A DNA stretch of 41,884 nucleotides, taken from a bacterium. Lineage in GTDB: Bacteria > Zixibacteria > MSB-5A5 > WJJR01. Position 1 is the stretch's first letter. Each line of letters begins with the position of its first letter. Location of the stretch: contig DATMBC010000094.1 in assembly GCA_035559435.1 (NCBI GenBank), forward strand, positions 1 through 41,884, written 5' to 3'. The translations under genes and the position numbers were made by a program. Below the pieces are notes generated by a model. It searched no databases. It worked only from the letters and a program-made list of their open reading frames with translations, and was not told the DNA's origin. Positions 17,069 to 26,971 of the stretch are shown piece after piece.

Positions 17069-20000
17069 ATGCGCTCCCCACACCGCGGTCGCCGTCGCGG
17101 ACAGACGCAGCGCGTCTGTCCCAGAGGTGGTTTCCTGCAACACTGCCTTCCGGTGATCTTCGCCTTGCTGGCGTTATCACCGCGCGCGCCGCTGGCCGCC
17201 ACCGGCAGCGCCAGCATCACCACGGATCAGTCGGAGTATCTCCTCGGCGACACCGTGATCTTCACGGGGGCCGGCTACGGCTCCGGCGAGATTGTGCTGA
17301 TGGAAGTCCAGCGATTGGACGGCACGGTGTATGAGTCCTGGACGGTGACGGCGTCGCCGACCGGAACGTTCACCACCGAGTGGCCTTCGACGGTCAATCT
17401 GTACGAGGGGGTGGTGCTCGAGGCGGCCGCGGAAGCGGATCCGTCGGGGCTGGTGGCGACGACGACGTTTGTCCTGGCGCCGCCGGCGGTCTCGCTGGAG
17501 CAGATGCGCAACGGCGCCGCCGGCTCGCCGGCCAGTCCGATCAATTGGGTGAACGGCAACGCGGGTGCGTCGAATTCGCATTTGACGGAGAAATGGTCGC
17601 AGGCCTACCGTGCGGTCTTCACCGACCTGACCGCGGGCGACACGATCGAATTCGTGGTCGGCTATGACATCACCCACAGCGGCAAGCACGCCATCGATTA
17701 CCTGACCTATTACGATCGGATCAACGATCCGACGCACACGTCGCTGTACGGGCACGCGCAGGAGACGATCGACCCGCTGCTGGGTGTCGGGGCGCTGCCG
17801 GGTCCGGTGTATGCGCCGATCCCGCCGCCGCCGCTGTCGTCCTGCACGCTGGTGGTGCCCAATCCGCCAGGCCCGTTGCAGTCGCAGCCCTGCACGAGCT
17901 TCGACAATCTCGATAACGACCCGACGCAGGTGCGGATGACGCTCTACGGCGGCTCGTTCACGGTTTCGACGCCGGTCAGCTATGACGCGGGCGGCGACCC
18001 AACGCAGGCGCAGTCGGAGGCGCGGGTGCGGGTCAAATTCGTGGCCGGCGGCTCGACGGCGGTGCTGTTGTGGGGCGGACATCTGGCCTCCAACACCGAC
18101 TGGGGCGCGGGGAATTCCGCCGGCGGCATCAGCGGCTCGCCCTATCACAACCGCGCCATCGAGCTGCGCATCAACGGCGACTTGAAGAATGTCGGCAATC
18201 AGGATCGGTCGCTGTCGGCCGAGGCGGTCGCGCCCTGCGACGTAACGATCACCTGCCCGCCGAACAAGACCATTGCATGCACTGAATCCACCGATCCATC
18301 CAACACCGGCACGCCCAGCTACACGGCAAGCAACTCCTGCGGCACGGTGACGTTGACCTACCATGACGCCGTCTCCGGCGTCTGTCCGGTAACGATCCAG
18401 CGCACCTGGGTGGCGATGGGGTCGGGCGGCGGCGATAGTTGCGTCCAGACCATCACCGTCGTGGACACGGTCAAGCCGACGCTGGCCGGGTGTCCGTCGA
18501 ATGTCACGGTGTCCTGCGGCGCGATTCCGCCGCCGGCCACGGTGACGGCCACCGACAACTGCGACCTGTCGGTCGCGGTGGTCTATTCGCAGACCTCGTC
18601 GCTGTCCGGTTGCGGCGGGTACACGGGCACGATCACCCGCAAGTGGGTGGCCACCGACGATTGCGGCAACAAGGACTCGTGCGTGCAGACGATCACGGTT
18701 GCCGACACGCAGGCGCCGAGTTGCAACATCGGGGCCGGACCGTTCACCTTCACGCAGTGCGCGCCGGCGGCGGTGGCGATTCCGGTGTCGGCGACCGACA
18801 ACTGCGACGCCGCGGTCACCTGCGCGGTGGTCGCGGGGCCGGGCACGGTCAGCGGCGGCAACTGGACCTACACCCCGTCGGGCGACGAGAGCTTCAGCGT
18901 CACCATCCGCTGCACCGATGATTGCGGCAATTACTGCGAGCAGTCGTTCAACGTCACCTTTGCGATCAACGATCCGCCGGTGTGCGCCACGGTGTCCGAC
19001 ACCGCCTACTTCCAGTGCGCGCCGGCGCAGGTGTGCCGTCCGGTTTCGGCCACCGATCCGAACGGCAATCTGAGCGGGTGCGCGGTGGTGGCCGGTCCGG
19101 GCACGGTCTCCGGCGGCAACTGGTGCTACACGCCATCCGGGGACGAGACGGTCAATGTGACCATCCGTTGCACCGACGCCTGCGGCGCCTACTGCGAGGA
19201 ATCGTTCAGCGTCACGTTTGTGATCAACGACGCGCCGGTGTGCTCGCCGATCGCGGACACCAGCTACTTCCAATGCGTGCCGACGCAGGTCTGCCGTCCG
19301 TATGGCTCGACTGATCCGAACGGTAATCTGACCGGCTGTGCGATCGTGAGCGGGCCGGGGACGTTGTCGGGCGGGAACTGGTGTTACACGCCGTCGGGCG
19401 ACGAGACGGTCAATGTCACCATCCGTTGCACCGATGCCTGCGGCGCGTTCTGTGAAGAATCGTTCAGCGTGACCTTCCAGATCAACGATCCGCCGGTGGT
19501 GAATCTCGGCAATGACATCTCTTTGCCGCAGACCTTCCCGCAGAATCCGGTCTGTTTCAACTACACGGTCAGCGATCCGAACGGTCTGACCGGGATCACC
19601 GAGACGCTGGTCGGCGCGCCGGGCGGCACGAGCTTCGACACCAGTTTGAATCAGATTTGCTTCACGCCACCGGGGACGGGGACCTACGAGTTTATCGTCT
19701 CCGCCACCGATCCGTGCGGCGCCTCCGACGTTGACACGCTGTATGTGCTGATTTCCGCCACACAGCCGCCGGTCTGCAACCTGCCCGGCGACACCAGCGT
19801 CCTGCAGTGCGCGCCGACCCAGATTTGTCTGCCGGTGTCGGCGACGGGCATCCATGGTCCGGTGACTTGCGCGGTCACCTCCGGCCCGGGGACGGTCGCG
19901 GGCGGGCAGTGGTGTTACACGCCGGTTGGCGACGGCGCGGTGACGGTGACAATCACCTGCACCGACACGCTGGGAGTGACCTGCAGCGGCTCCTTCACGG

Positions 20001-23000
20001 TGACGGTGGACATCAACGACGCGCCGGTGTGCTCGCCGATTGCGGATACGAGCTACTTCCAGTGCGCTCCGACGCAGGTCTGCCGTCCGTATGGTTCGAC
20101 CGATCCGAACGGCAACCTCACCGGCTGTGCGATTGTCAGCGGTCCGGGGACGTTGTCGGGTGGCAACTGGTGCTACACGCCGTCGGGCGACGAGACGGTC
20201 AATGTCACGATCCGTTGCACCGATGCCTGCGGCGCGTTCTGTGAGGAATCGTTCAGCGTCACGTTTGTGATCAACGACGCGCCGGTGTGTTCGCCGATTG
20301 CGGACACCAGCTACTTCCAGTGCGCTCCGACCCAGGTCTGCCGTCCGTATGGTTCGACCGATCCGAACGGCAACCTGACCGGCTGTGCGATTGTGAGCGG
20401 TCCGGGGACGTTGTCGGGCGGCAACTGGTGTTACACGCCGACGGGCGACGAGACGGTCAATGTCACGATCCGATGCACCGATGCCTGCGGCGCGTTCTGC
20501 GAGGAATCGTTCAGCGTCACCTTCATGATCGGTATGCCGCCGCAGATTGTGTGCGCGCCGAATGCAAATTACACCTGCGCCACGCAGGTGCCGCCGTGCA
20601 GCCCGTCGGATGTGACGGTGACGGGCGGGGCGGGCACGGTGACGGTGGTCTGCCAGTCGAGCAACAACGGCGGCACCGGTTGCCCGGGCAATCCGCTGAT
20701 TTACACGTACACTTACACCGCCACGGATTCCTGCGGCGCCCAGGCGCAGTGCGTGCGGACTTTGACGGTCATCGACAACGTGGCGCCGACGCTGTCTGGC
20801 TGTCCGACCAACGTGACGATTGCCTGCAACGCGCCGCTGCCGCCGCCGGCCACGGTCACCGCGGTCGACAATTGCGATCCGAGCGTCGCGGTCACGTTGT
20901 CGGAGACGTCAAACCTGACCGGATGCGGTGGGAACACCGGCACGGTCACGCGGGTGTGGACGGCGACCGACGATTGCGGCAACAGCGCGTCGTGCACGCA
21001 GGTGATCACGATCCAGGACACCCAGGCGCCGACCTGCAACATTCCGAGCGACTCGGTGATCCGTCTGCAATGCGCGCCGGCCAAGATCACGGTGCCGGTG
21101 TCCGCGACCGACAACTGCGATCCGGCGGTCATCTGCGACGTCGTGGCCGGGCCGGGGACGGTCATCTACGGCAATTGGGAATACACGCCGGTCAGCGAGG
21201 GCACGTTCGGGGTGACAATCCGCTGCACCGATGATTGCGGAAACTCCTGCGAGGGTTCGTTTGTGGTTTCGGTGCAGTTCAATGATCCGCCGACGATCGC
21301 GCTGGGTCCGGACCAATCGGTCTTTCAGTGCGCGCCGGCGCCGATCTGCGTAAACTACACCGTCTCCGATCCCAATACGACGGCGGGCCTCACCGAGACG
21401 CTGTTGTCCGGCCCTCCCGGCGCGGTCTTGAACGCGGGGGCCGATCAGGTTTGCTTCACGCCGTCCGGGGCGGGCGCCTACACGATCATCGTCCGCGCCT
21501 CGGACCACTGCGCGGCGACCGATGTGGACACGGTCGTCGTGAATGTCTCGCTCAACGCGCCGCCAACAATCTCCTTTGGTCCCGACCTGACACGCTTCCT
21601 CTGCGCGCCGGCGCCGTTGTGCATCGGTTACAGCGCCTCCGATCCGAATGGCAACGCCCTGACCGAGGTCCTGCTGTCCGGACCGGCGGGGGCCACCCTG
21701 AATGCCGCGTCCGATCAGGTCTGCTTCACGCCGGCGGCGTCGGGGAATTACACGTTCATCGTGCGGGTGCAGGACACCTGCGGGGCGAGCGATGTGGACA
21801 CGGTCGGTGTGATCGTGACGCTCAACCTGCCGCCGATTGCGGTGGGCCCGAACGACACGTCGCTGTTCCAGTGCGCCCCCGCGCCGCTCTGCCTGCCGGT
21901 CGGCGGGGTCGATCCGGAGGGACGGCCGCTGGTGATCAGCAAGATCAACGGTCCGGGCACGATCGCCGCCGGGCAGTGGTGCTACACCCCCTCGGGTGAC
22001 GAGACGGTGAATGTCACCTTCCGTGTCACCGATTCGTGCGGCCTTTTCGACGACGAGAGTTTCGCCGTCACCTTCAACCTGAATTCGCCGCCGGTCTGCC
22101 GGGCGCCCAACGACACGACCATTGTCATGGCCTGCTCGCTGCGCACGGTGGCGCTGCCGGTGAGCGCGAGCGATCCGGATGGCGGCCCGGTCACCTGCCA
22201 GGTGATCAGCGGTTCGGGGACGATCGTGGACGGGATCTGGTCCGTGACGCCCAGCGGGCCGGGGAACTACTGCGCGGTGGTGCGTTGCACCGACCCGTGC
22301 GGCGCGGTCTGCGAGGAAACCTTCTGTGTGAGCGTTTTGGTCAACAACGACGACTGCAACTGCCTCTTCAAGGTCAGCGTCAACGAGGGGGCCTCGATCA
22401 ACGCGCTCAACGGCCAGCTGGTGACCGTGCCGGTCAAGTTCGACCTGACCGGGGTGCCGGTCGGCGGCTTCGATCTGCTGCTCTGCTATGACGCGAGCGT
22501 CATCTCGTTGGTTGATGTCGAGAAGGGGTTTGCGATCGCCGATTGGGAGTATTTCACCTACCGCATCGGCGTCGCCGGAAACTGCACGGGCAGCAATTGC
22601 CCGTCCGGGATGGTCCGTCTGGTCGGCATCGCCGACATGAACAACGGCGCGCCGGTTGACCCGAGCGCCTTCCTGCCTGTCGGCGCGGTGGCGGACCTGT
22701 CGTTTGTGGTCACCTCCGACCGTAACTTCATCCATCAGTGCATTCCGATCCGGTTCTGCTGGTATGACTGCGCCGACAACACCATTTCCAGCAAGTCGGG
22801 CGACACCACGTTCCTGGAGATCAGCTTCGTCTACGACACCTGCCAGTCGAATCCGAAGGGCGATCCGGTGCCGGCGATCTGTTTCGAGAACGGCCGTATC
22901 TGCATCCAGGAGCCGCCCGACGACCGCGGCGACATCAACCTCAACGGCATTGCCAACGAGGTGGGTGACGCGGTGTTGTTCACCAACTACTTCCTCTTCG

Positions 23001-23803
23001 GCGGCACGGTCTGGGATCCGGTCTGGAGTCAGGTGCAGATTCTGGCGACCGATGTGAACGACGATGGCATCGTGCTGACGGTGGCGGACCTCATCTATCT
23101 CATCCGCATCATCACCGGCGACGAGCAGCCCTTCCCGCCGGGCGGCCATCCGAAGATGGCGCCGTATGCGCACACGGGCACGGCCACGCTTCGCCGCGAG
23201 GACGGTTCTGTCACAGTGACGACGAACGCGCCGGTGGACATCGGCGGTCTGCTGTTGGTCTTCCGCGCCGACGGCATCGGCACCGGCGAACCGGAGCTGC
23301 TGACGGCGTCGGCCGGATTGAACGTGCGCGCGCATCGCGACGGCAGCGAACTGCGTCTCCTTGTCCACCCGTCCTGGTCGGGCGGGAGGACGGTGATTCC
23401 GTCGGGTCGGCATGATGTGCTGGCCATCCCCACCTCCGGATCGGGACAACTCGAACTGGTCGAGGTCCAGATGTCGGATGCGCAGGGCGCGCTGTTGTCC
23501 GCGAGCGCGACACAGGCGTTTGTGCCCGGTGACTACGCTCTGATGCAGAACTATCCGAACCCGTTCAACGCCGGCACGGTGATCTCCTTCAACCTGAAGG
23601 ATGCGTCCGACTGGACCGTGACCGTCTATAACGTGATGGGTCAGACGATCCGCAGTTTCAGCGGGACGGCCGATGCCAGCACGGTCAATGTCGAATGGAA
23701 CGGGCAGGATGCCAACGGGACGACGGTGGCCAGCGGCATTTACTTCTACCGCGTGTCCACGCCGGCCTGGAGCGCCACGAAGAAGATGACGTTGATCCGG
23801 TAG
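17069..23803 (+). CDS. Giant secreted Cys-rich repeat protein with cohesin-, dockerin- and sorting-like domains
   Basis: 2244 residues. A signal peptide ends near LAATGSAS (about 45). After an N-terminal beta-rich part, HYR-like repeats (TDNCD, DDCGN, DTQAP motifs) and many Ig-like modules follow, with the recurring pattern YFQCAP..VC, SGPGT..GG.WCYTP and RCTDACG. About 1763-1944 resembles a cohesin-type domain (GFDLLLCYDASVISLVDVEKG). About 1953-2020 is dockerin-like, with two repeats (DINLNGIANEVGDAVLFTNY and DVNDDGIVLTVADLIYLIRI). About 2153-2244 is a FlgD-like/type IX sorting-type end (MQNYPNPFNAGTVISF, WNGQDANGTTVASGIYFYR). The many Cys fit disulfide-bonded extracellular modules. Inferred role: surface scaffold or adhesin. 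The ATG at 17069 has GAGAGG about 10 bases upstream; a terminator follows the stop. Confidence 0.88.
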   Translation: MRSPHRGRRRGQTQRVCPRGGFLQHCLPVIFALLALSPRAPLAATGSASITTDQSEYLLGDTVIFTGAGYGSGEIVLMEVQRLDGTVYESWTVTASPTGTFTTEWPSTVNLYEGVVLEAAAEADPSGLVATTTFVLAPPAVSLEQMRNGAAGSPASPINWVNGNAGASNSHLTEKWSQAYRAVFTDLTAGDTIEFVVGYDITHSGKHAIDYLTYYDRINDPTHTSLYGHAQETIDPLLGVGALPGPVYAPIPPPPLSSCTLVVPNPPGPLQSQPCTSFDNLDNDPTQVRMTLYGGSFTVSTPVSYDAGGDPTQAQSEARVRVKFVAGGSTAVLLWGGHLASNTDWGAGNSAGGISGSPYHNRAIELRINGDLKNVGNQDRSLSAEAVAPCDVTITCPPNKTIACTESTDPSNTGTPSYTASNSCGTVTLTYHDAVSGVCPVTIQRTWVAMGSGGGDSCVQTITVVDTVKPTLAGCPSNVTVSCGAIPPPATVTATDNCDLSVAVVYSQTSSLSGCGGYTGTITRKWVATDDCGNKDSCVQTITVADTQAPSCNIGAGPFTFTQCAPAAVAIPVSATDNCDAAVTCAVVAGPGTVSGGNWTYTPSGDESFSVTIRCTDDCGNYCEQSFNVTFAINDPPVCATVSDTAYFQCAPAQVCRPVSATDPNGNLSGCAVVAGPGTVSGGNWCYTPSGDETVNVTIRCTDACGAYCEESFSVTFVINDAPVCSPIADTSYFQCVPTQVCRPYGSTDPNGNLTGCAIVSGPGTLSGGNWCYTPSGDETVNVTIRCTDACGAFCEESFSVTFQINDPPVVNLGNDISLPQTFPQNPVCFNYTVSDPNGLTGITETLVGAPGGTSFDTSLNQICFTPPGTGTYEFIVSATDPCGASDVDTLYVLISATQPPVCNLPGDTSVLQCAPTQICLPVSATGIHGPVTCAVTSGPGTVAGGQWCYTPVGDGAVTVTITCTDTLGVTCSGSFTVTVDINDAPVCSPIADTSYFQCAPTQVCRPYGSTDPNGNLTGCAIVSGPGTLSGGNWCYTPSGDETVNVTIRCTDACGAFCEESFSVTFVINDAPVCSPIADTSYFQCAPTQVCRPYGSTDPNGNLTGCAIVSGPGTLSGGNWCYTPTGDETVNVTIRCTDACGAFCEESFSVTFMIGMPPQIVCAPNANYTCATQVPPCSPSDVTVTGGAGTVTVVCQSSNNGGTGCPGNPLIYTYTYTATDSCGAQAQCVRTLTVIDNVAPTLSGCPTNVTIACNAPLPPPATVTAVDNCDPSVAVTLSETSNLTGCGGNTGTVTRVWTATDDCGNSASCTQVITIQDTQAPTCNIPSDSVIRLQCAPAKITVPVSATDNCDPAVICDVVAGPGTVIYGNWEYTPVSEGTFGVTIRCTDDCGNSCEGSFVVSVQFNDPPTIALGPDQSVFQCAPAPICVNYTVSDPNTTAGLTETLLSGPPGAVLNAGADQVCFTPSGAGAYTIIVRASDHCAATDVDTVVVNVSLNAPPTISFGPDLTRFLCAPAPLCIGYSASDPNGNALTEVLLSGPAGATLNAASDQVCFTPAASGNYTFIVRVQDTCGASDVDTVGVIVTLNLPPIAVGPNDTSLFQCAPAPLCLPVGGVDPEGRPLVISKINGPGTIAAGQWCYTPSGDETVNVTFRVTDSCGLFDDESFAVTFNLNSPPVCRAPNDTTIVMACSLRTVALPVSASDPDGGPVTCQVISGSGTIVDGIWSVTPSGPGNYCAVVRCTDPCGAVCEETFCVSVLVNNDDCNCLFKVSVNEGASINALNGQLVTVPVKFDLTGVPVGGFDLLLCYDASVISLVDVEKGFAIADWEYFTYRIGVAGNCTGSNCPSGMVRLVGIADMNNGAPVDPSAFLPVGAVADLSFVVTSDRNFIHQCIPIRFCWYDCADNTISSKSGDTTFLEISFVYDTCQSNPKGDPVPAICFENGRICIQEPPDDRGDINLNGIANEVGDAVLFTNYFLFGGTVWDPVWSQVQILATDVNDDGIVLTVADLIYLIRIITGDEQPFPPGGHPKMAPYAHTGTATLRREDGSVTVTTNAPVDIGGLLLVFRADGIGTGEPELLTASAGLNVRAHRDGSELRLLVHPSWSGGRTVIPSGRHDVLAIPTSGSGQLELVEVQMSDAQGALLSASATQAFVPGDYALMQNYPNPFNAGTVISFNLKDASDWTVTVYNVMGQTIRSFSGTADASTVNVEWNGQDANGTTVASGIYFYRVSTPAWSATKKMTLIR
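19223..20527 (+). repeat. Near-identical 258-bp coding modules
   Basis: Three copies of an 86-residue Ig-like module are almost identical at the DNA level: 19223-19480, 20012-20269 and 20270-20527. The last two are directly adjacent. A more diverged relative precedes them at about 18965-19222. Copies keep frame and differ mostly at synonymous positions, which points to recent duplication or gene conversion. Confidence 0.8.
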
Positions 23804-23831
23804 CATGAATTTTGAATGCAGTGCTTCTGAG

Positions 23832-23866
23832 GGCCCGCGGCGTGGTGCGCCGCGGGCCTCTTCTTT
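23832..23866 (+). terminator. Intrinsic terminator after the giant gene
   Basis: GGCCCGCGGCG pairs with CGCCGCGGGCC (11 bp) around TGGTG, followed by TCTTCTTT. It starts 29 bases after the stop codon at 23803. Confidence 0.85.
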
Positions 23867-24323
23867 GCGGGAAACGGGCGCGTTCCCACGCGATCCATGT
23901 ATTTGATCAAATCCTGAAATGGTCGGCGGGGCTCAGCGCAGATCGTCACGGAACTGATCGAATTTTGTACGGTATCATTTCCGAGGATTCCTCCGGGGGG
24001 AGTGGTATCCGAGTCAAGCCGCTGTCTTGCATGACCCGCTGCCCGTCGCCTGCTTCCCGGCACGTGTGTTCCCGGACCGAATCACTCATGTTAAAATTCT
24101 GATCGATCCCAAGGGCGCCGTCGACTTTGGACGCGGACAAAGGGAGGCAATGAAGCTTTTCCTCTCAATTCTTCGGCTGTCATGGCCGATCCTGAAAGAT
24201 CAGAGGCGGCAGCATCAACGATAGAATTTGTGCAGATTGAACCGGGACCCCGGTCACGCTTCTGGTCTTCAGTCGCCGCTGACACGGGGATCACAACAAG
24301 GCAGAAGGCACGCTGGGCAGACG
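23867..24323. other. Non-coding stretch before the electron-transfer operon
   Basis: About 457 bases of lower GC than its surroundings. It must hold the promoter of the operon that starts at 24324. Short self-complementary spots such as GAGGATTCCTC near 23990 are too small to call. I see no convincing -35/-10 pair and no supported gene. Confidence 0.4.
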
Positions 24324-25277
24324 ATGAACACGGCGAGCAGCGAAGCGGCCATCGAACTCACCGCGGCGACGGCAACGACTCCGATCGAGGCAGGGGCGTC
24401 GGCCGTTGCGAATCCCGGCGCGTGGCGGCGACGAATCAAAATCGCGGCCTACCTGGGGGCGTTTGCCGTCCTGCTGGCGCTGTTCATCGACGGCTATTCC
24501 TACTACTCGACGCCGCTGGCTGAGCGGCCGCATCACCCCGATTATCGGATCCTGAGACCGGCGGGGAGCCGTGGGCTGCTCTACGGCATGTCGGGCGCGG
24601 CGCTGATGGTCCTGATGCTGGGCTACACGCTGCGCAAGCGGTTCCGGGCGCTGTCGCGCTGGGGCGCTCTGCCAATCTGGCTGGACTTCCACATCTTCTG
24701 CGGGGTCGTTGGTCCGCTGCTGGTGGTCCTGCACACCTCCTTCAAAATTCAGGGGCTGGTGGCGGTCGCGTTCTGGGCGATGGTGTGCGTGGCCGTCAGC
24801 GGCGTGCTGGGGCGTTATCTCTATTTGCAGATTCCCCGCAACCTGCGCGGCGACCAATTGTCTCTGGAGGAGATCCGGAAACTGAAGGACGAACTGCGCG
24901 CCGAGTTGCGCGGGCAGTTTGGTTTGTCGGATGCGGCGATCGCGCATCTCGAAGGCGGTGTCGGACACCGCACTGCCGTCGGCGGCTGGCGTTCGCTGTT
25001 CTGGTTTGTGCTCGATGATCTGACCTCGCGCGTGCGCCGCGGGACGCCGTCACCGGCCTTGGCCGGGGCCGGACGCAGCCATGCGCAGATTCACCGTCTC
25101 AACGACCTCATCGGGCGGATGACCCGTCTGGACCGCCGCATCGCGGTGTGGGGGCAGATGCAGCGGCTCTTCCATTACTGGCATGTGTTCCACAAGCCGT
25201 TCGCCATCGTCATGTATGTGGTGATGGGCATTCACATTGTCGTGGCGGTCTGGACCGGCTACGGCTGGATGTTCTGA
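24324..25277 (+). CDS. Di-heme b-type cytochrome, membrane electron-entry subunit
   Basis: 317 residues with about five membrane helices (roughly 40-56, 85-100, 121-139, 143-163, 293-311). Two helices carry His pairs spaced 14 residues apart: His123/His137 (WLDFHIFCG...VVLHTSF) and His290/His304 (VFHKPFAIV...GIHIVVA). That is the classic arrangement for two stacked b hemes across a membrane. A charged loop of about 120 residues separates them. The ATG at 24324 is chosen because the first hydrophobic helix starts 37 residues later and nothing upstream looks coding. It opens the operon and is followed 8 bases later by the 20-heme cytochrome. The inferred role is quinol oxidation or reduction and electron transfer across the inner membrane; the exact family is not recognised. 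Confidence 0.8.
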   Translation: MNTASSEAAIELTAATATTPIEAGASAVANPGAWRRRIKIAAYLGAFAVLLALFIDGYSYYSTPLAERPHHPDYRILRPAGSRGLLYGMSGAALMVLMLGYTLRKRFRALSRWGALPIWLDFHIFCGVVGPLLVVLHTSFKIQGLVAVAFWAMVCVAVSGVLGRYLYLQIPRNLRGDQLSLEEIRKLKDELRAELRGQFGLSDAAIAHLEGGVGHRTAVGGWRSLFWFVLDDLTSRVRRGTPSPALAGAGRSHAQIHRLNDLIGRMTRLDRRIAVWGQMQRLFHYWHVFHKPFAIVMYVVMGIHIVVAVWTGYGWMF

Positions 25278-25285
25278 ACGCACTC

Positions 25286-26971
25286 ATGCGTCAAGTTCTC
25301 CTTTTCCTGTTGGGTGGGGTTGTGATAGCGGCCTTCATGGCGGACACAACGAGCGCGCAATTGTCGCCGGGCGATCTGCATCGGGCGCACGCGTTTCTCG
25401 ACGGGGTCGCAAACTGCGCCAAGTGCCACGATCGCGACCGCGGCGAGCTGCGGGCCAAGTGCCTCGATTGCCACAGCGCGATCCGCGCGCGGATCGCGGC
25501 GGGACAGGGACTGCACGCCCAGCCCGACTACCGTGACTGCCAGCACTGCCATGTGGAGCATCAGGGGCGCGACTTCGCGCTGGTCTGGTGGCCCGAAGGC
25601 GACAGCGCTTTTGATCACGCGCTGACGGGTTATGTCCTGCGCGGCCGTCACATTCAGGCGCCCTGCCGCGCCTGCCACCGGCCCGAGAACATGCGCGATG
25701 CGGCGCCGCTTGTGGCACAGAAGAAAGACTTGGCCCGTACCTATCTCGGATTGGACACGACCTGCCTGTCCTGCCATCACGACGAACACCGCGGACAACT
25801 GGCTTCCACCTGCCAGCAGTGCCACACCCTGGATGGCTGGACACCGGCGCCGGGGTTCGATCATGGCCGGACGAAGTTCGCCCTGACCGGCAAACACACT
25901 GCCACCGCCTGCGCCAAGTGCCACGAGACCGTGCCCGACCCGGGGCAGGCGCGGGACACCTCGTATCTGCGCCTCGCCAATGTCAAACACGGCAACTGTA
26001 CCGACTGTCATCAGGACACACATGGCGGACGTTTCGGCGGACGGTGCGAGAGCTGCCACAACACCGGCGGATGGACGGTCACGCAGACGGCGGCATTCGA
26101 TCATGCCCGCGCGCGCTATCCCCTCGAGGGCGCGCATCGTCAGGTGGCCTGCGAGAAGTGCCATCCGGCCGGGCAGAAAAAGACGGGGCTGAAATTCGCG
26201 CGCTGCCTGGATTGTCATCAGGATCATCACAAAGGCGAATTTGCGCATCGTTCCCAGCAGGGCGCCTGCGAAGAGTGCCACACGGTGGCGGGGTTTGCGC
26301 CGGCGCTGTTCACCATTGAGCAGCATGCCGCCGGTGACTTCGCGCTGCGCGAGGCGCATCTGGCGGTGCCGTGCAATGCCTGCCACAGTTCCAAGGCGGC
26401 GCCGTTCGCCGGACGGCGGGCGCCGTTTACCTGGAGCGCCACGCACTGCCAGGATTGTCACCCCGATGTCCATAAAGGCACATTGGCGCGGATGGTGGAA
26501 CGCGATGGTTGCGACGGTTGCCATTCCGAGTCGGCGTGGAGCGCGATCGCCTTCAATCACGACAGCACCGCGTTTCCATTGCGCGGGCGGCACGCGTCTG
26601 CCGTCTGTGCCGCCTGCCACAAGGGCGACACGACGGTCGTGACGATCGCGCGGCTCGCCTTTGCGCCGATGAAGCGCGATTGTGAATCGTGCCATCGCGA
26701 CATTCACCGCGGGCAATTCGCCGTCACCGATTCGCTGCCGGCAACACGCTGCGACCGTTGCCACACGTCGGAGAACTGGCGTCCCGAGCGCTTCGACCAC
26801 AGCCGGACCGAATACCCACTGGATGGCGCGCACGCCAAGGCGCCCTGCAGCGGCTGCCACAAGCCATCCACCGTCGATGGCGCGCCGTTTGTGAATTACC
26901 AGATCGCCGATCGCACCTGCCGCGCCTGTCATGGCGCCGACACGGTCGTGCCCGCCGGAGGCCCGCGATGA
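25286..26971 (+). CDS. 20-heme c-type cytochrome
   Basis: 561 residues with a Sec signal peptide (MRQVLLFLLGGVVIAAF) and 20 CXXCH motifs. The repeating pattern is H..C..CH, then a Trp-containing turn, FDH..T.F.L.GKH, and C..CH (for example LDGWTPAPGFDHGRTKFALT). The same FDH/GAH framework recurs in the 55-heme protein that follows, so the two share ancestry. Extra His residues near each motif (HHDEHRGQ, HQDTHGG, HQDHHKG) can provide distal ligands. The ATG at 25286 is chosen by the signal peptide; its ribosome site is weak and translation may be coupled to the b-type cytochrome. The stop codon overlaps the next ATG (ATGA). Inferred role: periplasmic electron carrier between the membrane cytochrome and the barrel. 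Confidence 0.93.
   Translation: MRQVLLFLLGGVVIAAFMADTTSAQLSPGDLHRAHAFLDGVANCAKCHDRDRGELRAKCLDCHSAIRARIAAGQGLHAQPDYRDCQHCHVEHQGRDFALVWWPEGDSAFDHALTGYVLRGRHIQAPCRACHRPENMRDAAPLVAQKKDLARTYLGLDTTCLSCHHDEHRGQLASTCQQCHTLDGWTPAPGFDHGRTKFALTGKHTATACAKCHETVPDPGQARDTSYLRLANVKHGNCTDCHQDTHGGRFGGRCESCHNTGGWTVTQTAAFDHARARYPLEGAHRQVACEKCHPAGQKKTGLKFARCLDCHQDHHKGEFAHRSQQGACEECHTVAGFAPALFTIEQHAAGDFALREAHLAVPCNACHSSKAAPFAGRRAPFTWSATHCQDCHPDVHKGTLARMVERDGCDGCHSESAWSAIAFNHDSTAFPLRGRHASAVCAACHKGDTTVVTIARLAFAPMKRDCESCHRDIHRGQFAVTDSLPATRCDRCHTSENWRPERFDHSRTEYPLDGAHAKAPCSGCHKPSTVDGAPFVNYQIADRTCRACHGADTVVPAGGPR

Noticed and set aside
17177-23806. Very long open frames on the minus strand opposite the giant protein gene
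   Set aside because: They mirror the high-GC codon pattern of the plus-strand gene, have Arg/His-rich composition and no domain sense.
24149-24223. Small open frame after GGGAGG at about 24140
   Set aside because: The spacing to its ATG is only about 2 bases, it is very short, and the sequence has no coding character.
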